Notes: generated from the sequence alone by a model not told the origin. A stretch of 64,000 nucleotides of DNA from DASWHR01 sp036398095 (GCA_036398095.1 DASWHR010000029.1:1-64000); one strand, 5' to 3'. Positions 24,583 through 33,074 are shown, counted from the stretch's first letter. Made by a program: numbers and translations.

Positions 24583-24975
24583 GTGGCGAAAGACCTTGCG
24601 GCCGGATACTGGGCGGAGTTCGCGGAGCGAAGCGCGCTGCGGACGGGCACGAAGGAGCAGCGGCTCGAATATCAGTCGCGCATCTTTCCGATCGAAGACG
24701 CGCTCGCGACGCGCATCGATGACGACGACCCGTCATTGCCGGCCGACCTGATCGCGATCGCCGAGGCGGCGCCCGACGAGCACGCCCGCGGCATGTTCGG
24801 CGCGGGAATCCTGTGGGAGTACCTCTACAACACCGCGGATGCGAACGCGGACGCGATCGCGGACGCGGCGAAGAACCATCCTGCCTTCCTGGACGCGCTT
24901 CGCGCGGCGTTCGCCGGATGGGACGGCCTCGGCCCGCGCATGCGGCAGCACATCAAGCCGCTCATCGACGAATGA
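24583..24975 (+). CDS. Hypothetical acidic protein
   Basis: A 130-residue soluble acidic protein. GTG 24583 is preferred because AAGGAGGCG precedes it; an in-frame ATG at 24553 lies upstream of that ribosome site. The chain is mostly helical, with acidic stretches such as IDDDDPSLPADLIAIAEAAP, and aromatic residues in WEYLYN. I recognise no family. It ends seven bases before the antiporter gene, so the two are probably co-transcribed. Confidence 0.6.
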   Translation: MAKDLAAGYWAEFAERSALRTGTKEQRLEYQSRIFPIEDALATRIDDDDPSLPADLIAIAEAAPDEHARGMFGAGILWEYLYNTADANADAIADAAKNHPAFLDALRAAFAGWDGLGPRMRQHIKPLIDE

Positions 24976-24982
24976 GTGTTCC

Positions 24983-26578
24983 GTGGAGCTGCTGACGCCC
25001 GTCGGCGGAGTCGCCGCCGTCCTGGTCGGCGCGGCATTGGCCGCCGGCATCATCGAGCGTGCGCCGATCTCGTTTCCGATCATCTTCCTGGGCGCGGGCC
25101 TGATCCTGGGCGACGGGGTCACCGGCGCCGTGAGCATCGACCTGCACGCCCCGATTCTGGAAGTCGTCGCCTTCGTGACGCTGGCGTTGGTGCTCTTCCT
25201 TGATGCGGTGCGGCTGGAAGCCAAAGAGATGCGCCGCGACTGGCTCGTTCCGGCGCTCACGCTCGGCCCGGGAACGATCTCGGTCATCGGCTTGGTCGCC
25301 GTCGCCTCGCATGTGCTGCTCGATCTAAGTTGGACGGTCGCGTTCATCGCCGGCGCGGCGCTCGCCTCGACCGATGCGGTCGTGTTGCGCGACGTCGTGC
25401 GCGACACGCGCATCCCGTCGTCGGTGCGTCGCTCTCTGAGCATCGAAGCCGGCGCCAACGACGTGATCGTCCTGCCGCCGGTCCTGATCCTTGCGACCGT
25501 CGCGGCTGCGAAAGCCGCGACCGCCGCCGACTGGGCCTGGTTCGGCGTGCAACTGTTCCTGATCGGCCCGGCGATCGGTGCGGCGATCGGCGCGGGCGGC
25601 GCGTGGGCGATGTCGCGCGTGGATAAGCGCACGCCGGTCCGCACCGAATATCAAGCGCTCTACGGCGTCGGGCTGGTCCTGGCTGCGTTCACGCTGGGCG
25701 AGTGGCTCGGCGCCGACGGGTTCCTCGCCGCGTTCGCGGCCGGCGCCGCCGTCGCGCTGACCAACAACACGCTCTGCGACTGCTTCCTGGAGTTCGGCGA
25801 AGTCGTCGCCGAGATGGCAATGCTGCTGACGTTCGTGCTGTTCGGCGCGGTGCTGTCGCCGATGCTGGGCGAGATCATCAGCCCCGCGCTGATCGTCTTC
25901 GCCGCATTCACCCTGCTGGTCGCGCGGCCGCTTCCGCTGCTGGCGGTCCTGTCGATCCGCCATGCCGAGCTGAGCGGAGTCGCGCGCGTGTTCATCGCAT
26001 GGTTCGGCCCGCGCGGACTGAACTCGCTGCTGCTCGCGCTGATCGCGGTCGGCGCCGGCGTTCCCGGCGGCGAGCGACTGTTCGCGATCGTCGGCGTCGT
26101 CGTCGTCGCCTCGGTCCTGGTGCACGGCGTGTCGGCCACGCCCTTGGCGTCCTGGTACGGGCGCAGCGTCGAGCGAGACACCCAACCAGAGGAGCGTCAC
26201 GCGACGGCAACCGGTCTGTTCTCCCACGATCCGTCGTCGTCGCAACGCATCGGCGTGGACGAGCTTGCGGCGCTGCTGGCGAGCGCCGCGCCGCCGGTCG
26301 TGCTGGACGTGCGCTCGCGTTCGGCGTACGAGCACTCCACCGCGCAGATTCCCGGCAGCATCCGCGTGCACCTGAGCGACATCGACCGCTGGGCCGAACA
26401 TCAAACGAAAGACCGGCTCGTCGTCCTGTACTGCACCTGAACGAACGAGGCGACGAGCGCCCGTGGGGCGCTCATTCTGGCAAAGCACGGGATCCCGGCC
26501 GCGGCGCTCGTCGGCGGCATGGACGCCTGGGAAGGCTCGCAGACGGTCGAGCCGCTCGCGCGCGAAACGGCCGGCTGA
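24983..26578 (+). CDS. Na+/H+ antiporter (CPA1) fused to rhodanese, with in-frame TGA (probable selenoprotein)
   Basis: Residues 1 to about 405 form a CPA1-type antiporter with around 12 helices, including the ion-site region GAALASTDAVVLRDVV. Residues about 425-531 form a rhodanese domain: VVLDVRSRSAYEHSTAQIPGS, then LVVLYCT, then TGA at 26438-26440, then TNEATSARGALILAKHG and GGMDAW to the TGA at 26576. The TGA (residue 486) stands where related rhodaneses have Cys in the active loop (YCxCPNEATSA). A SECIS-like hairpin follows. I read it as selenocysteine; a nonsense mutation or sequencing error is the alternative, ending the protein at 26440. GTG 24983 is the inferred start. Confidence 0.75.
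26455..26473 (+). promoter_or_regulatory. SECIS-like hairpin downstream of an in-frame TGA
   Basis: GAGCGCCC (26455-26462), loop GTG, GGGCGCTC (26466-26473): a perfect 8-pair stem whose apical loop starts 23 bases after the TGA. Bacterial SECIS elements lie directly 3' of the UGA, with a G-containing apical loop about 16-37 bases away. No sel genes are in the window. Confidence 0.55.
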
Positions 26579-26667
26579 CACAATCCGAACAAACCTGCCC
26601 GGCCGGGAAGGGAGCAAGGCGGGGGACGGCGAAGTTCGCATCGTCACGATCAATGGGGGGATTTCGA

Positions 26668-27111
26668 ATGAAACGATTTCTGGTCGCCATCTGCTTGCTG
26701 ATGCTCGCCTTCGGAACGTCTGCGCGCGCGGACGCGACGAGCCAGTCCGGCTCCTACACCACCAGCGTCTTCTTCGTGGAGGACTGCGACCTCGGCGTCG
26801 GGGTCGTGTGCTTCTCGGTCTTCGCCCGGGAGGTCGGCACCCTTCACATCACGGTCGACGACCTGTCGCCGTTCCCGATCACCGCGCAGGCCGAGGTCTA
26901 CGGCCCGGGCGACGTGCTCATCGGCGACCAGGGCCAGTTCTGCGAATCGGCCGACATGGACATGGGCGGGCAGGACGTCGCAACCGTGATCGTCCGCGTC
27001 GGCGGCTTCATGAACGAAGAATGCGGCCCGCTTCAGATCGTCGACCCGATCGAAGGCGGCACCGGCTGGTTCACACCCGCCACGGCGGGAACCGTGACGA
27101 TCACCTACTAG
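26668..27111 (+). CDS. Secreted hypothetical protein
   Basis: A 147-residue exported protein with a typical signal peptide (MKRFLVAICLLMLAFGTSAR, cleaved near ARA). The mature part is beta-rich and acidic with five cysteines (EDCDLGVGVVCFSVF, QFCESAD, EECGPL), which may form disulfides. It resembles secreted DUF-type beta-sandwich proteins, but no family is recognised. ATG 26668 is preceded by GGGGGGAT. Its last four bases overlap the convergent tag gene. Confidence 0.65.
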   Translation: MKRFLVAICLLMLAFGTSARADATSQSGSYTTSVFFVEDCDLGVGVVCFSVFAREVGTLHITVDDLSPFPITAQAEVYGPGDVLIGDQGQFCESADMDMGGQDVATVIVRVGGFMNEECGPLQIVDPIEGGTGWFTPATAGTVTITY

Positions 27112-27662
27112 ATCGCGCCGGTTCGGCGGAAGCAGCCGGCGGCATGGTCATCGACCATGCCGGTGGCCTGCATGAAGGCGTAGCAGATGGTCGGGCCGAC
27201 GAAGCGGAACCCGCGTGCGCGAAGGGCTTTGCTCATCGCGCGGCTCTGCTCGGACTCGGCCGGCAGCTCGCCGATCGAGCGGAAGCGGTTCACGATCGGC
27301 GTGCCGCCGACGAAGGACCACAGATAGCCGGCGAGCCCGGTGTCGAGCGAGACGATCACGCGGGCGTTCGCGATGGCGGACTCGATCTTCAACCGGTTCC
27401 GAACGATCTGCCGGTTCCTCATGAGACGGTCGACGTCGCGCTTGCCGAACCGCGCGACCTGGGGCGCGTCGAATTCTTTGAACGCCTCACGATAGCCCAC
27501 GCGTTTGTTGAGAATCGTGTTCCACGACAGGCCGGCTTGCGCGCCTTCCAGCGTGAGCATCTCGAACAGATGCGTGTCGTCGCGCGAGGGGACGCCCCAC
27601 TCGTCGTCGTGGTAGGCGACCATGAGTTCGCTGCCGCCGGCCGCCCATTCGCATCGCTTCAC
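27108..27662 (-). CDS. tag: DNA-3-methyladenine glycosylase I
   Basis: A 184-residue base-excision repair enzyme that removes 3-methyladenine from DNA. The start KRCEWAAGG carries the first zinc ligand (C4), YHDDEWGVP the His ligand (H18), and the C-terminal DDHAAGCF supplies the other two. The helical core has LTLEGAQAGLSWNTIL with the conserved catalytic region, and RNRLKIESAIANARV. Length and motifs match Tag. It follows the 114-residue ABM-like gene on the same strand after a 24-base gap, so it could be at the end of the heme-oxygenase operon transcript. Confidence 0.95.
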   Translation of the reverse strand: MKRCEWAAGGSELMVAYHDDEWGVPSRDDTHLFEMLTLEGAQAGLSWNTILNKRVGYREAFKEFDAPQVARFGKRDVDRLMRNRQIVRNRLKIESAIANARVIVSLDTGLAGYLWSFVGGTPIVNRFRSIGELPAESEQSRAMSKALRARGFRFVGPTICYAFMQATGMVDDHAAGCFRRTGAI

Positions 27663-27686
27663 GAGCGCCGATTGTACGCCCGCCGG

Positions 27687-28031
27687 CTAGGTGCGGTGGA
27701 AGCCGATTTCGGCAGGCGGGTCGGCGAACATGGCGGTGTCGAGGAACTCCCACCAGTCTTCTTGCGTGACGCGCTCTGACTCCCAGGATTCGTCGGCTTT
27801 GAGCGTGCCGAGCGCGGCGCGGTAGGCGCCCCACGCGGCCTCGTCGTCGAACGCGGCCCAGTTCTCCAGAACGTAGACGTCCCCGACGATCGAGTAGTAC
27901 CAGCGCACTTCTTTGACCATCGGCAGGTCGCGGTAGAACCACTGCTCGCGTTTTTCGAGCCACGACCAGAATTCCTTCATGTTCTCGCGCGCGCGGCGCG
28001 CGAGGCGCATCCGGTATCGAAGATAGATCAC
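27687..28031 (-). CDS. ABM/NIPSNAP-like small protein
   Basis: A 114-residue protein. It opens MIYLRYRMRLARRARENMKEF and contains a Trp-rich strand pair (VRWYYSIVGDVYVLENWAAF) of the dimeric alpha-beta barrel kind. Such folds include heme-degrading IsdG-like monooxygenases, which is suggestive since two heme-oxygenase-like genes lie upstream, but no His/Asn/Trp catalytic set can be assigned. ATG 28031 overlaps the cupin gene stop (ATGA). It is the fourth gene of the operon. Confidence 0.65.
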   Translation of the reverse strand: MIYLRYRMRLARRARENMKEFWSWLEKREQWFYRDLPMVKEVRWYYSIVGDVYVLENWAAFDDEAAWGAYRAALGTLKADESWESERVTQEDWWEFLDTAMFADPPAEIGFHRT

Positions 28032-28600
28032 GCGTCACCCCCGAAGACTCGAACGAAGCATGCACCGTCCACCGGCGGCAACGGCGAGCCGGCCGCGACG
28101 AAAGCGTACGCGGCGCGAGCAAGATCCAGCACCTCGGTGTCCCCGGCCGCCGGCACGCCCGCCTCGACGGGGCCGTACCGCACGATCGATCCGTCGCCGC
28201 GGCGCAACTCGCGCGGCTCGCCCGAAAGCGGGGCCGTCATCGGCGCAGGACCGGCCGCTTCGGCCGCCTCCCGCCATCGCGCCGGTCCGTCGAACCGCGC
28301 GAACACCAAACACTCCCCGAGCACATCGGTGGCCGTGCGGACCGACCCCGCCGGCACGTAGCCCCAATCCCCCGGCTCGTAGGTCGCGCCGCTCATGCGC
28401 AGCGTGCCGCTGATCACGACGAACTCTTCGGCCGCTTCGTAGAAGCCGGAGACCGGCCGGGACCATCCGGCGGGAAAGCGCACGAACAGCGTCTGCGCTC
28501 GCGACGCCGGGTCGAAGCGCAGTTGCACGATCGGGACCGGCGCTGCTCCGCCGGGAATCGGAAACTCGGCCCAGCCTGGTGCGGTGTCCGGCGTGATCAC
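28028..28600 (-). CDS. Cupin-domain protein in the heme-oxygenase operon
   Basis: A 190-residue protein. The start is GTG 28600, overlapping the stop of the upstream gene (GTGA). The middle carries one cupin motif: FYEAAEEFVVISGTLRMSG, followed by YEPGDWGYVPAGSVRTA, with the usual metal His positions partly replaced (E in EEF). It may bind a metal or ligand, or act as a quercetinase-like dioxygenase. The N- and C-terminal segments look like a second, degenerate cupin. It lies between the second heme-oxygenase-like gene and the ABM gene. Confidence 0.7.
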   Translation of the reverse strand: MITPDTAPGWAEFPIPGGAAPVPIVQLRFDPASRAQTLFVRFPAGWSRPVSGFYEAAEEFVVISGTLRMSGATYEPGDWGYVPAGSVRTATDVLGECLVFARFDGPARWREAAEAAGPAPMTAPLSGEPRELRRGDGSIVRYGPVEAGVPAAGDTEVLDLARAAYAFVAAGSPLPPVDGACFVRVFGGDA

Positions 28601-29307
28601 GGATGGCCGGCCGACAGCTCTTCCATGAGCTGCTCGGCCTCGTCCGCGGAGACGTGTCGCAGTCCGAAGTCGGCGGCGAGCTCGTCGGTGAAGTCGATCT
28701 GGTGCTGCCAGGCGACGTTGACCTCGTCCACGCAGCGCTTGATGCCTGCGTCGTCGAGCGGCATCGAGTTCATCCGCTCGTGATACGTTCGCAGGTACGC
28801 GCGCGGGTCTTCGATCTGATCGAAGCGGAAGAACGCGGTGCCTTCCTCGTCGAAACCGTAGGCCTTGTTCATGATCCGCAGGTTGATGCGCTGCGCGAGC
28901 ACGTTGCCGAGGGAGCGCAGCCACTGGTGCGCGGCGAATGCGGGCGGGAACCGGTCGGGCGTCGAGCGAATCGTGGCGACGTAGGACTCGGTTTGGGGAG
29001 ACGGCTTGACCCGGTCGCGCCAGTCGTCACCAACCAGGAAGCGCATGTCGGCGTCGATCGCCTCGCTTCGATACAGCTCGGGCGCGTCCATCCGTCCCAC
29101 GACCGGATCGTCATGCAGCGCCGACGAGGTCTGGTCGAGCGCCGCGTAGATGTACGACAGCCGGCCGAGGTACTCGATGTAGGCGTCTTTGGGCAGCTCG
29201 GCCTTGAAGAACACGACCATGAAGGGCCGACGTTCGGCGGCGCGATGGATCTCGGCGCTGTCGCGCATCAACGATTGCCACAGTCCCGGTTCGTCACGCT
29301 CGCTCAT
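28597..29307 (-). CDS. Heme oxygenase-like protein (divergent paralogue)
   Basis: A 236-residue helical protein of the heme-oxygenase superfamily. The start is ATG 29307 after GGAGG. The N-terminal helix SAEIHRAAERRPFMVVFFK has the proximal His region, and HQWLRSLGNVLAQR stands where true enzymes have YxxDxSGGQ, so the Gly-rich distal helix is altered. It has the same length as its upstream neighbour, the more standard copy. It may be a degenerate partner, or act on another ligand. A strong hairpin separates the two genes. Confidence 0.75.
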   Translation of the reverse strand: MSERDEPGLWQSLMRDSAEIHRAAERRPFMVVFFKAELPKDAYIEYLGRLSYIYAALDQTSSALHDDPVVGRMDAPELYRSEAIDADMRFLVGDDWRDRVKPSPQTESYVATIRSTPDRFPPAFAAHQWLRSLGNVLAQRINLRIMNKAYGFDEEGTAFFRFDQIEDPRAYLRTYHERMNSMPLDDAGIKRCVDEVNVAWQHQIDFTDELAADFGLRHVSADEAEQLMEELSAGHP

Positions 29308-29333
29308 GAGGGCCTCCTGGCGTTTCACGATAT

Positions 29334-29375
29334 GGGTCGGGCGCGACCACCCCGCCGACGGTCGCGCCCCGACCC
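29334..29375 (-). other. Strong intercistronic hairpin between two heme-oxygenase genes
   Basis: GGGTCGGGCGCGACC (29334-29348) pairs with GGTCGCGCCCCGACCC (29360-29375), with one bulged base and an 11-base loop. It has no T-run on either side. It may stabilise the upstream message or reduce read-through into the second gene. Confidence 0.6.
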
Positions 29376-29384
29376 TGAACGATC

Positions 29385-30095
29385 CTACGCTTGCTGGGCG
29401 ACGAGGTGCTTATCGCCGAGCAGGGTCGCGAGTTCGATGTTGTATTCGTATGCGACCATGACCTCTTCGATGATGAGTTTTTTGGAGGGGGCATCCACCG
29501 GGAGGTCATCGAGGATCGAACGGTACTGTTGCTTGAACTCGGCGGCGTCGCCGATCGCGTCGAAGTCGTAGTAGGTGAGGCCTTCGCCGTCGAGCTTCCA
29601 GGCCTCGCGAAGCGCGGCCGCGATGAACAGCCCGCCCGACAGGTCGGCCATGTAGCGCACGTAGTGGTGCGCGACGAACTGCGCCGGCGTCGCGGCCAGG
29701 ATGCGCTCGCAGTATTCCTTCACCGCGGGCAGGATCGGGTAGAGGCTCTTCCAGTCGGCGCCGGCGAAGAAGGCGGCATCGGCGGCGACGAGGTCCCGGC
29801 GGGCCAGATCCTTGAAGATGACGCGCGAGGCGACCGCGTCGCCGGTCAGCTCTTCGGTCTTGGCTTCGAGCGCGTCGTAGATGTACCAGGTCTGCGCGAG
29901 CAGGTCGGCATAGCCTTCCTTGCTGATCGTACCCTTCACGAGCGACTGCTCGAAGGGCGAATATTCCGCCCGCTGGTGGTCGCCCCAGGATTCGCGGCGC
30001 ATCACGCGCGAGAACGGCTTGGTCGCGATGGCCTCGTCGACTTTCTCGCCGAGGCGCTTGGAGGCTTCTTCGACTCGCTTTAGGATTTCTGACAT
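29385..30095 (-). CDS. Heme oxygenase (biliverdin-producing)
   Basis: A 236-residue enzyme that opens heme to biliverdin, Fe2+ and CO. The N-terminal helix region ESWGDHQRAEYSPFEQSLVK includes the likely proximal His, and the distal Gly-rich helix YMADLSGGLFIAAAL is well conserved. ATG 30095 has GGGGGAG upstream. It heads an operon with a second heme-oxygenase-like gene, a cupin and an ABM protein. Palindromes lie in the 139 bases between it and iclR, suggesting its own regulation. An iron-acquisition or heme-turnover role is likely. Confidence 0.88.
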   Translation of the reverse strand: MSEILKRVEEASKRLGEKVDEAIATKPFSRVMRRESWGDHQRAEYSPFEQSLVKGTISKEGYADLLAQTWYIYDALEAKTEELTGDAVASRVIFKDLARRDLVAADAAFFAGADWKSLYPILPAVKEYCERILAATPAQFVAHHYVRYMADLSGGLFIAAALREAWKLDGEGLTYYDFDAIGDAAEFKQQYRSILDDLPVDAPSKKLIIEEVMVAYEYNIELATLLGDKHLVAQQA

Positions 30096-30174
30096 CGTCT
30101 GTCTCCCCCTGGGTGGCCGGGAACGCCGAACTGCTTCTTTTGCGACGAACTGTCGTCAACAGTAGCGAGTTCGC

Positions 30175-30207
30175 GACAACCCGTCAACATCTTCATGACG
30201 GATTGTC
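30175..30207. promoter_or_regulatory. Inverted repeat upstream of the heme-oxygenase operon
   Basis: GACAACCCGTCA (30175-30186) and TGACGGATTGTC (30196-30207) match at 11 of 12 positions around a 9-base spacer. A second, looser pair, TTGCGACGAACT (30140) and AGTTCGCGACAA (30168), overlaps it. Both lie upstream of the heme-oxygenase start and downstream of iclR; there is no T-run. Probably an operator, different from the GTTCC/GGAAC sites. Confidence 0.5.
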
Positions 30208-30234
30208 GGAAAAGGATCTTCGGGTCGGGGGGGC

Positions 30235-31008
30235 CTACGGGCGGTAGCCGAGGCGGCGCGACAGCCGGCCGGTGGCCTCGAGCAGCTTCTTGGCCAGGTC
30301 ACCGGCCTCGCCGCGGAACCGTTCGAGGGGGCCGCAGACGCTGATGACGGCCGCCGGACGGCCGTCGTGGGCGAAGACGGGAGCCGCGACCGAGCCGGCG
30401 CCCTCCATGCGCTCCCCGAGCGAGATCGCATACCCGCGGTCGCGGATCTCCTTGAGTTCCTTGGCGAGCGTGCGGCCGTTGGTGATCGTCAGGCCGGTCA
30501 GTCGCTCCAGCGGCTCGGCCAGGTAGGCCTTCTGGTCGTCGTCGTCCAGATGGGCCAGAAACGCCTTCGACGACGCGCCCGCGTGAAGCGGCACGCTCAG
30601 GCCCAGTTGCACGACCATCTTCACGTCGCGGTCGGGCGTGACCTGGTCGATGTAGACGCGCCGGTTCCCCGTGCGAAGCGACAGCGTGGCGGTCTCGTTG
30701 GTGTCGCGGCTGAGCGCCTCCAGGATGGGCCGGGCGACGCGGGGAACCTCGGTGCGGTTGACGAACGCGAGACCCAGGTGCAGCGCGCGCGGTCCCAGCG
30801 CGTAGCGCCGCGACGCCTCGTCCAGCTCGATGAACCCTTTCGATCGGAAGCTGGACAGGATCCGGTAGACGACGGCTTTGGAAAGCCCGAGCGCCTGCGC
30901 GATCTCGGTCACGCCGAGCGTGGGTTCGTCGGAGTCGGCGAACAGCGACAGAACGTCCGCGGCCCGTTCGATCGCCACGATCGTCTGCCCTTGCGCCTCG
31001 CCGGCCAT
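30235..31008 (-). CDS. IclR-family transcriptional regulator
   Basis: A 257-residue regulator. The N-terminal winged helix (about residues 10-75) contains LSLFADSDEPTLGVTEIAQA and the recognition helix LGLSKAVVYRILSSFRSKGF; the C-terminal effector domain (about 80-250) has LSLRTGNRRVYIDQVTPD and VSVPLHAGASSKAFLAHL, the usual ligand-pocket segments. IclR proteins bind palindromes as dimers of dimers and sense metabolites of the pathway they control. A site of the GTTCC/GGAAC type lies 11 bases before its start, and six more precede catabolic genes here, so I propose it as the local regulator. Confidence 0.92.
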   Translation of the reverse strand: MAGEAQGQTIVAIERAADVLSLFADSDEPTLGVTEIAQALGLSKAVVYRILSSFRSKGFIELDEASRRYALGPRALHLGLAFVNRTEVPRVARPILEALSRDTNETATLSLRTGNRRVYIDQVTPDRDVKMVVQLGLSVPLHAGASSKAFLAHLDDDDQKAYLAEPLERLTGLTITNGRTLAKELKEIRDRGYAISLGERMEGAGSVAAPVFAHDGRPAAVISVCGPLERFRGEAGDLAKKLLEATGRLSRRLGYRP

Positions 31009-31019
31009 CGCGGATCAGC

Positions 31020-31055
31020 GTACCGCACAGCGGAACAAAACCGAAACGCCGTTCC
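31020..31055 (-). promoter_or_regulatory. Predicted IclR-type operator, site D (autoregulation)
   Basis: GTACC (31020) - 7 - GGAAC (31032) - 6 - GAAAC (31043) - GCC - GTTCC (31051-31055). It lies 11 bases upstream of the iclR start. The middle spacer is 6 instead of 3, so this site is a variant; the 7- and 3-base dyads are each intact. Confidence 0.55.
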
Positions 31056-31056
31056 G

Positions 31057-31821
31057 CTACGCCCCGGCCCGCTCCCGCTGCGCCACGTAAATCGTCTTCA
31101 TGAACCGGTCCTCGTCCGGAGGGTGGAGGCGTCCTCCGCCCAAGCCGAAGGCCCCGACGAGCGACAGCCCGGATCGGCCGATGATCGTCTCGACCACGTC
31201 CGGAGGAAAGTGCCGCTCGACGATGTCGGCGTCCCTTCTTCGCACACCCTTCCGACTGCGAGTGAATGCGGTCAAGTGAACCCGGCCCAGGCCGCCGGGG
31301 GTGAATTCAAAGGTCTGGCCCTGCCAGACAAGGAGGGCCTCGCGAGAAGGGACGACTCTCCACTCCGAAAACACCGTTCGAAACGCGGCCCGGTTGTTGA
31401 CGTCGAAAACCAACAGGCCCCCGTCGGAGAGCACCCGGCAGGACTCTCGCAACGCGGCAAGGAGGTCGGCTTCGGCCAACAGGTGATTGGCGACGTCGTC
31501 CATCCACAGGACGGTGTCGAAACCATTCAGACCGTGCGGAAGAGAACGCATGTCCGCGGCCAGGAAAGGCATCCCCTTCTCGAAGAACTTTCGTTGGGCC
31601 TGCGTCAGCATCGCCTCGGAGATATCGCAGCCGACGACGGAAAAACCGCGGTCGACGAACGCCGCGCTGCTGTTGCCGGTGCCGCATCCGACATCGAGCA
31701 TCCGGCGACCCGGCGGGCTCCATCGATCGAGCAAACCGACGACCAGGTCGGCCCACGCGGCGTAGTCTTCGCCCGCCTTGAGCGCGTCGTACAGATCCGC
31801 CAAGACGTGGTTGTAGCTCAT
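31057..31821 (-). CDS. SAM-dependent class I methyltransferase (RiPP-like cluster)
   Basis: A 254-residue methyltransferase. Motif I is RRMLDVGCGTGNSS (about residues 40-53), followed by VVGCDISEAML (motif II) and the ADMRSLPHGLNGFDTVLWMD segment. It transfers a methyl group from SAM; the target may be the modified peptide or another small molecule. ATG 31821 overlaps the stop of the MFS gene (ATGA), so it is the last gene of the peptide cluster. Confidence 0.88.
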   Translation of the reverse strand: MSYNHVLADLYDALKAGEDYAAWADLVVGLLDRWSPPGRRMLDVGCGTGNSSAAFVDRGFSVVGCDISEAMLTQAQRKFFEKGMPFLAADMRSLPHGLNGFDTVLWMDDVANHLLAEADLLAALRESCRVLSDGGLLVFDVNNRAAFRTVFSEWRVVPSREALLVWQGQTFEFTPGGLGRVHLTAFTRSRKGVRRRDADIVERHFPPDVVETIIGRSGLSLVGAFGLGGGRLHPPDEDRFMKTIYVAQRERAGA

Positions 31822-33074
31822 GCCGCTCGCTCCGGAAATGGACCGGAAACCGCATCGGCAAGGGTCGGGCGCGAAATCTCACGCACGGATGGGGAGATCA
31901 ATCCGAGGATCGCAAGCCCGCCGACGAGCACCCCGGACACCACGAATGCGGGCGAGACGCCAAGGCGTGCCGCGACGCCTCCGAAGCCGGCGAGGGCGAG
32001 AGGAGCGAGCCCGTAGGAGGCGACGCTCATCGCACCCATCACCCGGCCGATGTAGGCCCGATCCGTCGCTCCTTGGACCATTCCGACGAGCATCGCGCCG
32101 GCGGGCCCGAGTGCCAATCCCACGGCGGCGGCGGCAAGGACGCCGATGATCACATTTGGCGCGAGCCCGAGCGCCACGATTCCCGCGCCGCCGAGCGCCA
32201 GCATGATCATGCCCCGCTCGGGCGAAGGACGAGCGGCGCGCGTAAGGGCCAGCAGGAGCGCACCGGCCGATGCAGCCGCCCCGAACGCTCCGATGATCAA
32301 TCCGAGTGCGGCCGGGCCCCATGACTCTTCCCGCACGCGCAGGACCACTCCGAGGTTCAACGGACCGATGAGCGCGATGTTGAGACCGGCGACGAGCGAC
32401 AGCAGCATCAGGATGTCCTTGCGATTCCGAAGGTAGGCGAAGCCACTCCGCACGCCCCTGTTCGACGTTCCAGCCGGTGAAGCGCCGACGTGCCGCCGCA
32501 GCGACCGAAAAGTCAGGTACCCAATCAGGCAGAGGCACAGATTTGCGGCGACGGCTGCGCCGAAGCCGCCGACAGCCAGCACGACGCCCGAGACCGGACC
32601 GGCGACGATCGATGCCGCGCGACCGGCCGTCACCACGGAGCCTTGTCCTCGGACCAATTCCTCCGCCGGAAGCAGCGATGGGGGCAGGGAGCTTGCAGCC
32701 GGCAGACGAACCGCGTCACCCACGCCGAACAAGACGGCGAGACAGAGCAACGGGACCAGTTCGAGCGCATCAAGAGCGGCCAGCCCCAGCGCCGCCACCA
32801 TGACGGCGATCCGGATCACTTGCGCCATCTGCCCGACTGGGAGCGCACCGACTCGATCCACAAGCACACCCGCCGGCAAGAGCAGCAGGAGCCGAGGAAT
32901 TCCCGCCACCGCGATGATCATGCCTGCCGAGCCGGGCCCACCGATCTCCGTCGCGGCCCAGGCGACGGCGAGAAACCACACCTGATCGCCGACCAGGTCT
33001 GCCGAGAGCCCGGTCAGGTAAACCCGAAACGATGTGCGGGGCCCTCGCGCCTGAGCCGGACTCGCGTCGGTCAC
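31818..33074 (-). CDS. MFS exporter (RiPP-like cluster)
   Basis: A 418-residue major facilitator with about 12 helices, of the MFS_3-type fold common in peptide and antibiotic exporters. Recognisable are FRVYLTGLSADLVGDQVWFL at the start, AGVLVDRVGALPVGQ (the motif A loop) and AYIGRVMGAMSVASYGLAPL in the second half. The start is uncertain: GTG 33074 with GGGGG upstream is chosen because it places the first helix near the N-terminus. The frame is open further upstream. It probably exports the modified peptide. Confidence 0.85.
   Translation of the reverse strand: MTDASPAQARGPRTSFRVYLTGLSADLVGDQVWFLAVAWAATEIGGPGSAGMIIAVAGIPRLLLLLPAGVLVDRVGALPVGQMAQVIRIAVMVAALGLAALDALELVPLLCLAVLFGVGDAVRLPAASSLPPSLLPAEELVRGQGSVVTAGRAASIVAGPVSGVVLAVGGFGAAVAANLCLCLIGYLTFRSLRRHVGASPAGTSNRGVRSGFAYLRNRKDILMLLSLVAGLNIALIGPLNLGVVLRVREESWGPAALGLIIGAFGAAASAGALLLALTRAARPSPERGMIMLALGGAGIVALGLAPNVIIGVLAAAAVGLALGPAGAMLVGMVQGATDRAYIGRVMGAMSVASYGLAPLALAGFGGVAARLGVSPAFVVSGVLVGGLAILGLISPSVREISRPTLADAVSGPFPERAA

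Noticed and set aside
28597..29307. The second heme-oxygenase-like protein read as a TenA/PqqC-type enzyme
   Set aside because: Length, position and N-terminal helix match its heme-oxygenase neighbour better, although the distal motif is altered.
29322..29338. GTTTC-ACGATAT-GGGTC before the second heme-oxygenase gene as an eighth IclR-type site
   Set aside because: Only one good half-site; the second is poor (GGGTC) and it lies inside an operon, overlapping a strong hairpin.
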